Positions 35,901 through 41,903 of a stretch of 41,903 bases of DNA are shown here, piece by piece. The position numbers were made by a program, and so were the translations under genes. The notes under the pieces were generated by a model that saw nothing but the letters and a program-made list of their open reading frames with translations, was not told the DNA's origin and did no database searches. Position 1 is the first letter of the stretch. Each line of letters starts with the position of its first letter. Location: NCBI GenBank assembly GCA_048213135.1, contig PS015035.1, positions 15,033-56,935 of the forward strand, given 5' to 3'. Source of the stretch: Reclinomonas americana ATCC 50394 (Eukaryota > Jakobida > Jakobea > Jakobida).

Positions 35901-36977
35901 CACGCTCCACAGTCGGCAAGCCAAGGTGCTTCATGAAGCTAGCTTCCTTGATCACACAAGGTACCCACTCTTCTCTTTCCGCAGAACGAGTCGCAGCGAC
36001 CGTCGTCACGACACCCATCAGTCGACAAGTTGCACTTCTCGCTGGATGTGGAGATTGTCATGCCCAGCGGCCAACCGTGCAACGTGCCGCTGGAGTGCGA
36101 CCTGCCGCTGGTGTTGCGGAATCGCACCGCCCAAGTGCCTCTGTTCGCCAGTCACATTACGTGGGCGGCGGTCGACCCGAGTGCCACGGCCATGCTGGCC
36201 GCATGCTCAGCTCACGATCCCGGCCTGTGCGTCATGGAGCGCGCCGGCGGGACAATCAGTTGCGGCAAATAGGGGGAAAGGCGCACTCGCTCGTCGTGCG
36301 CTTACAGACGTGAGGTGTGCAGATTTTACGCCATCGAGCACCTACGTTCGCCTGGCGCCCGACAGCAAAGTCCAGCTGTCGTTCACCTTTCCCCCGGACT
36401 TCCTGCAGCTCGTCCCCGACGTGTGTGCCGTCGGCCTAGTGACCGCCTGGAGCAGTGTGAAAGCGCATACCATGGTCAGCAGTTGCTACTGTGCTCTTTC
36501 CCTAAAATTTGCGGCGCTCACCGTGGTGCAGGTGCCCGACGTCTTCCGCATCACGGCCGCCGGCGTCGACCACAGCACCAGGCCCTTTGATCAGATCTTT
36601 GTGGAGCTACATGGTGGGCGTGTACGCAGCAGGGCGTGCCTGCTGGTCGCCGTCATGCGATCCACGGGCGTCATTGGTGTGTACGCGCAGCAGTGTGTGG
36701 TCGACGTGCGGCCGGAGCGTGCTGCCCTTTCGGGTGAGAGTGTGTGGTGTGTAAGGGAGACTGCCAACAATACTTGCTCTCATTCCATTGCAGCCGATGT
36801 CGACGCCAAGCGCAGACGAAGGAGAAAGACCGCGGCGGCCGATAGCCAAGATGGCAGCGACGACGATGGTTGGCTGATTTCTTTATTCTCTCTCTCTTTC
36901 GCTCTCTATCTCTCACTATTTCCACAGCCGATGATCCGCGTCCGCGCAAACGAGGCGCACGGGACGCCGATCAATGA
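32911..36977 (+). CDS. Unrecognised proline-rich nuclear-type protein (521 residues)
   Basis: I do not recognise this protein. Eight exons, all phase-consistent: 32911-33241, 33460-33560, 35560-35925, 35985-36258, 36308-36474, 36532-36733, 36794-36868 and 36928-36977 (TGA). The N-terminus is a run of about 20 prolines, then a Ser/His/acidic stretch. From about residue 145 to 480 the sequence alternates short hydrophobic strands with loops (VLEMHYHGL, RVLRASVTLIRD, LHFSLDVEIVMPSG, KVQLSFTFPPDF, ACLLVAVMRS). This suggests one or two beta-sandwich domains, as in p53-like or Rel-like DNA-binding folds, but no signature motif is present. The C-terminus has KRRRRRK and RPRKRG, which look like a bipartite nuclear signal. 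The second intron is 2 kb and full of repeats; one donor is GTTGCG. A nuclear regulatory role is inference only. Confidence 0.65.
33990..35200. repeat. Degenerate repeats in the long intron of the proline-rich gene
   Basis: CCTCAGTTGCAGAA-like cores recur near 34021, 34098, 34300, 34450, 34522, 34685, 34777, 34985 and 35176. They alternate with GTCAGTGCTTCTG, ACTCACTGCTGTTG and AACAATACTCGTGTCTT segments in a loosely repeating order. Many copies carry a pyrimidine tract plus CAG and therefore resemble 3' splice sites. Confidence 0.65.
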
Positions 36978-37170
36978 GTGCATCAGGAGTGTCGCCATCG
37001 AATGGCGTCATCGTTTTAGTAAGCAGATCGACAGAACGATCGGTAACTTGTATCGAGTGAAGGGGGGAATTGTTGGCTTGTTTACTCGATCTGTGCGACT
37101 ACCCAACTGACTGTACTTCTGCTTCTCGACGGACGCAATATGATGCGCAGCTGTGCATATGCATCAGTGA
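36978..37170. other. Short convergent intergenic stretch
   Basis: About 190 bases follow the stop codon of the proline-rich gene before the tandem repeat begins. They should hold its 3' untranslated region; no AATAAA is visible. Confidence 0.4.
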
Positions 37171-37800
37171 CTATCCCAAGTGACATACTGAGAATCATCG
37201 GTGACTTGCAAGTAGAACTTCTTCGCTCTCTGTTCTTTTCTCTCTTTCTCTCACTCTCCCTCCCTCCCCCTTCCCCTCTCCTTCCCTCCCCCTTTCCCTA
37301 TAGTCCTCTGAAGTACCTTCTCTAACCCAAGTGACATACTGAGAAACATCGGTGACTTGCAAGTAAACTTCTTCGCTCTCTCACTCCGTCTGTGTCTCTT
37401 TCTCTCCCTCTTCCCCCTCTCCCTCCCTTTCCCTTTCTCTCTCCTTCCCTCCCCCTTCCCCACTTTTCCCTTTCCCTATAATCCTTTGCTCTCAAGCGAC
37501 ATACTGAGAATCATCGGTGACTTGCAAGTAGAACTTCTTCGTTCTCTGTTCTTTTCTCCCTCCCTCCCCCTCTCCCTCCCTCTCCTTTTCTCTCCCTCAC
37601 TCCCCCTTCCCCTCTTTATCCCTTTCCCTATAATCCTCTGAAGTACCGTCTCTATCCCAAGTGACATACTGAGAATCATCGGTGACTTGCAAGTAGAACT
37701 GATTTGCTCTCATTTCTTTTCTCACTTTCCCTGTCTCCTTCCCCTTTTTCCCTTCCCCTCTCCTCCCTTTCCCTCTCTATCCCTTTCCCTATAATCCTCT
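37171..37800. repeat. Four-copy tandem repeat, about 150-167 bp per unit
   Basis: Units begin near 37171, 37322, 37489 and 37651. Each opens with a conserved segment of about 50 bp (AGTGACATACTGAGAATCAT, then CGGTGACTTGCAAGTAGAAC), followed by a variable C/T-rich tract and a closing CCCTATAATCCTCTGAAGTA-like segment. The array lies between two convergent genes, about 20 bp from the Misato stop codon. Confidence 0.9.
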
Positions 37801-37820
37801 ATATTATCCCCTTTACTAAT

Positions 37821-40800
37821 TCAATCATCGTCATCATCACTACCTCCCTCCGACCCCACATAATCATCCCCCTCATACGCGTCGGCCAGCGCCGACAGCG
37901 ACTCGGTCAGCTCCTCAAACTCATCCTGCGTCATGCCCCCCAACTGATGCGCGACAATCCCTCGCGGAGCCGCCGCAAAGCGATCACGAATCTTGCCGCC
38001 CAGATAGCCGTGCACACCGGGTCCGCACGTCAGCGACGCCATTGAGGCCGAGCGCAGGACGTCTGCGAGAGAGGAATGAGAGAATCACCAAAAAGAATGA
38101 GCTGGAGAGGAACACCAACCGTGCAGCTCGGGCGACGCTGGATCCGGATCACGCATGTGCGTCAAATCGCCCTCGGACGACACGTGCTCCTTGAACATGT
38201 GCGGATACGAGATCGGGTACGACAGCGGCGCGTCCACGAGGCTCCAATCGATGCGGTGATAGCCAGAGAACTGACCATAGTAGATGTCCATCAACTCGTC
38301 CACCGAATCTGCGCATTCCCATGAGTGCCCGTTCTTCCCCTCCTCGCCTCCCCCTTCTACCCATTCACACTCACCACAACCCAAGAACCGGTACGGCAAC
38401 AGGCTGCGCTCGCGCTCGCCCGGCTGATACAGCGGGTACCGGCTGAGACCGCGCGCGGCCATAAACTCGGAGAACGGCACGCGATCGTCGTCGGTGAGCT
38501 GCGCGTATGGCGACAGCAGCGGCGCGAGGGGCGAGCGGCGACCGAACGTCGGACCCATGTGCACCATGCGGCTGGCCAGCGACTCGGCCTTGAGCGGTGC
38601 ATGACCACGCGACGAGTAAATCGGCAGCAGCGACTCGGGACAATCGGCCGGATAGATGGGGAAAGGCATGGCCAGCGATGGCGACGCCACTCGCAAACGC
38701 GGCTGCACCGCCAACGTGTGCGCCACGTTGCGCATCTGCGAGTCGGACTTGCCGAATGCCGACGACACAGTGTCGACGAGGGCCGCGCAAATCGCCGAGT
38801 GCGCGTAGTGTCCGGGCTCCACGCGCATGTTGGGGAACAGCGACGAAACCGGCCACTCCTCGCACGACACGGGCGAGAGGATCGAGCTGTGCTCGTACAG
38901 CGACGCCAGACCGATGCCACTCTGAATGTCGTGCATCGCAATGTCGCGTCGCTGTGCACCCTCCGGCAGCGGCGTGGTGAACGAGTTGGTGAAGATCGGC
39001 GTGATGCCGTACTCGTCGCGCAGCATCTCCAGGTAGCGCTCGGTGAAGCCGCCGAAGAAGCCGACCTTGTGGAGGGGGGAATATGGGGAAGGGGGTGAGT
39101 GAGGGGAAGGGGGAAGAGGGGAAGGGAGGGGAAGGCAGGGGAGAGTGAGAAACAGAGAGGAAAAACAGAAACGACAATGCCGAGAGAAGAGAGAGATCTG
39201 GGGGAGAGAGAACGATGGCGCATAGAGGGGATGACTCGGGCCTCTGCTCAGACAATCACAGAGAATGCAGACTTAGGGGAACATTGAAGGGAGCGCCGGC
39301 ACATCGCGCAAAGGAAAGGACACACCTATTCCTGTGCCAGAGACGGATGAAGATATCGCGAGAAAAGAGGGAAAGATATAGAGAGAAGTGAGAGTGAAAG
39401 ATAACGATGACAAGGTCATTGTCTTCGCAATGCATTCACTACTCTGCGACGTGAGCAACTCCTGGCCGCGAAAGAAGCGAGGAGCACGAGAAATCGACGC
39501 AAAGAACAATACGAATACGCTCTTTCATTCCCTGTACAAGTCAAGGAACACGACCGCCATGAAGACAGAGAAATGAATGACAGACACTATCGACAATCGT
39601 TGAAGAGTGGAGCGCTGACAAGAGGATTGTGGAAGCAGGAGGAGACAACAAAGAGCTGATGTGAGAACGACGTCTTCACATTTTCCCTGCACAACGTCTC
39701 GAGAGGAAGGATGGAGAGAAAGAGAGGGAAAGAGAGAGGAGAGCGAGGAAAAATGAAGCACAAGTCTACCATTCTCTCTGCAAATTAGGGAACACGGGGT
39801 CAACGGTCAAAGCCTTGACCTTTACCTGAAAGACCAACAAAACCGAGAGGAGCAAGGGAAGACACATACGCAGTACTCCCACTCTTACAGCAAATCACCA
39901 CGAAGAAGAGAATCAAAGTCAAGCAAATACGCCCTTTCTTCTCTCTTCTCATTTCCCCTAATCCCTCCCTTTCCCACTCTTACAGCAAATCACCACGAAG
40001 AAGAGAATCAAAGTCAAGCAATACGCCATTTCTTCTCACTCTTCTCATTTCCCCCTTTCCCATCCTCTTCCCTTCCCCTCCCTCTCCTCCCCCTTCACTC
40101 TTTCCCCCATTCTCCCTTCCCCTCCCACCCTTCCCTTTCTCCGCTCACCTGATCCGCCAACACATTGAACCCCTGCAACGAATCGCACTCCTCGACAAAG
40201 AAGCGCACCGGGTCGAGATACTCATCGAGCGCCGCCGCCGAACTCAGCAACTCACGACCGACCGTGTGCACATCGCAGTCGTCGGTCACCTGATACTGCC
40301 GCACCACCGAAATGGTGCGCGGGTGATAGGCGGCCTTCAAAAAGTCGCTCCACGTCTGCACCGAGCCGTCGCGATCGGAGAGCGAAAACCACTCGCGGCC
40401 AGTGTTGTCGGCGTACTTGCGTGCCGGCGCTGCCTCGGCCGGTGCTGCCGCCGATGATGACGAGCCCTCGCCGCCACTGCCACTTCCTGCAGCAGCAGCT
40501 GCACTGACCTTGAGCTCCACCGCACTGCCACCGTCATCGTTGAGCGCCTTCAAAAAGTCATTCATAGTGCGGCTCTTGGCACGCGCGGCCGACGCCGACG
40601 CCGCCGCACGTACTCTTCGCCGCACACGAACGCCCAGTCGCACGCTGTCGTCGTCATCGTCATCGTCGTCGTCTTCGCGCTCATCATCCGGCACCTCGTC
40701 GACCTCAATGTCCACGAGCTCGCCGTCGTCGTCAAATGCGCCTTCGACGGGAAGTACGCCGCCGGGCCTGGAAATGACAGGGGATGAGATGATGTGATAA

Positions 40801-41863
40801 GGGAGAAGGGAGGAAAAGAGAGGGGAGAGAGAAGAAGTAGAAGAAAGAAGGGAGAGAGAGAGAGAGTGAAGAGGAGACCAGAAAGAACAGGAGACGGAGA
40901 CAGCGACAGAGGAGACGGAAACAACGAGAGTGACAAGAGAGAGAAAGAGAGAGAGTGTGTGTGCGTGAAGGGATGGAGAGTCAAGAGTGATGAGAAGAGA
41001 GTGAATGAAGATAGTAAAGGAGAAGTTCATGGTGAGAGAGAAGGACAACGACGACAGAGACACGCAGAGAGAAGGGAGTAGACAGACAGTGAAGAGTTAA
41101 ATGAGAAGCTGAGAGTGCGATGAGGGGAGAGTAAACGGAGACGACGACGCACAGCAGAGAGATAAGGAAAAGTGCACAGAGAAGGAGACGAGCAGAGAGA
41201 GAAGGAAGGGAGACAGTGAAGAGAGTGAAAGCAGAAAAGTGTGAAAAACAAGAGAGACGAGGAGAGACAACGGCAACGACGACAGAGACACGAGGGAGAG
41301 CAGAGAAACGGAAAAATAGAGTCAAGAGAGTGAACGGGACGAGGGGAGAAAGTAAAGAAGTGAACGGTGACGAGGAGAGACAAAGGACAAGAGCACAGAG
41401 TGGCATAGGGAGCAGAGAAACGGAAAAAATCGAGAGAGTGATAGGAGCAAGAAGAGACGAGACAGGGAGAGAAAGTAAAAGAGAGAACAGGATGCACAAC
41501 AGAGAGAGATAGAAGGACAAGAGCACAGACAGGCGGCGAGAGAGCAACACCCACACAGAGAGACAACTTACCAAGCACCTCCGACGCGATCCCGCACCGC
41601 CATTGGCTCCTCCGGTCGCGCATACACATATCCATCACGCGCAAGGAATCCCAGACTACCCCGCAAGTCGCACAGAACAGCTCGCGGCAAGTACGTCGAG
41701 TCACCCTTGACAAGAGAGACACAGAGAGAATGAGCTCATCTTTGAGCACTTTCGAGTGAGAGTGTGAGCGCTGCACCTGTCGCGTCTCGCCTACACGATA
41801 AAAGGTGTCAAAGTTGACTGCAGAGTCGGGTGTGGCACCACCTGCATACGCAATGGCCTCCTC
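37821..41863 (-). CDS. MSTO1: Misato/Dml1 family protein (5' end outside the window)
   Basis: Misato/Dml1 proteins are tubulin-like proteins needed for mitochondrial DNA inheritance, distribution and fusion. Exons: 41863-41777, 41705-41572, 40767-40149, 39065-38375, 38308-38120 and 38062-37821. They give 653 residues; roughly 30 N-terminal residues lie beyond 41863. Family landmarks in order are AVNFDTFYRVG, STYLPRAVLCDLRGSL, SVQTWSDFLKAAYHPRTI, VEECDSLQGFNVL, FTERYLEMLRDEYG and IDWSLVDAPLSYP. Between the second and third landmarks is an insertion with an Asp-rich run and an Ala/Ser/Gly stretch, probably disordered. The C-terminus is very acidic (SEGGSDDDDD). Two acceptors end in AAG rather than CAG or TAG. 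Identification is firm; the family is longer here than in yeast (475 residues) or human (570). Confidence 0.9.
39880..40040. repeat. Direct repeat in a Misato intron
   Basis: About 65 bp containing CACTCTTACAGCAAATCACC and AATCAAAGTCAAGCAA occurs at about 39880 and again at about 39975, almost identical. It sits in the 1.08-kb intron between the exons ending at 40149 and starting at 39065. Confidence 0.85.
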
Positions 41864-41903
41864 CTGTGTGTGTCACAGACAGTGAGTCCAACAATAACTT
41901 TTT

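Overview
The window is nuclear DNA from an intron-dense, GC-rich eukaryote, most likely a free-living protist. The evidence is spliced genes on both strands, long GA/CT-rich introns, and housekeeping families found only in eukaryotes (a Misato/Dml1 tubulin-like protein, a PH-VPS9 Rab exchange factor, an Air/ZCCHC7-type zinc-knuckle protein, a dynamin-superfamily GTPase, a protein-kinase lobe). I cannot place the species. Runs of N interrupt the scaffold at 803-822, 1098-1723, 3105-3772, 5440-5880, 9409-9428, 10901-10920, 14343-14387, 16070-16531, 16773-17173, 29641-29690 and 32504-32579. Most of these sit in simple-sequence tracts, so some contig order and orientation is doubtful.

Layout: (1) 1-4093, a bacterial-type aldehyde dehydrogenase on the minus strand; its last exon lies on a separate contig in the opposite orientation. 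(2) 4691-6960, plus strand, an ankyrin-repeat/coiled-coil protein. (3) 7476-14945, minus, a protein of roughly 1,250 residues with an N-terminal PH domain and a C-terminal VPS9 domain. (4) 15929-20313, minus, a six-knuckle CCHC protein like the TRAMP RNA-surveillance subunit. (5) 20395-21330, a degenerate satellite-like array. (6) 22500-29367, plus, a 25-exon gene whose reading phases close into about 1,680 residues: acidic tail, dynamin-like GTPase, helical region, and a C-terminal region I cannot assign. (7) 29488-31447, minus, a gene with a kinase C-lobe and a tandemly repeated 60-nt exon. (8) 32911-36977, plus, a 521-residue proline-rich orphan. (9) 37171-37800, four tandem repeats. (10) 37821-41863, minus, Misato/Dml1, with its first exon outside the window.

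The genes do not form a pathway. The shared theme is splicing. Joining exons by phase and by family alignment shows three things. Donor sites are very degenerate, and GTTGCG (once GTTGCA) is the commonest donor hexamer, used in at least five genes. Many long introns start with a G/A-rich tract and end with a complementary C/T-rich tract. Very small exons (7, 27 and 46 nt) and very small introns (down to about 37 nt) occur. I consider the GTTGCR donor class, the complementary intron ends and the large GTPase fusion the most unusual things here.
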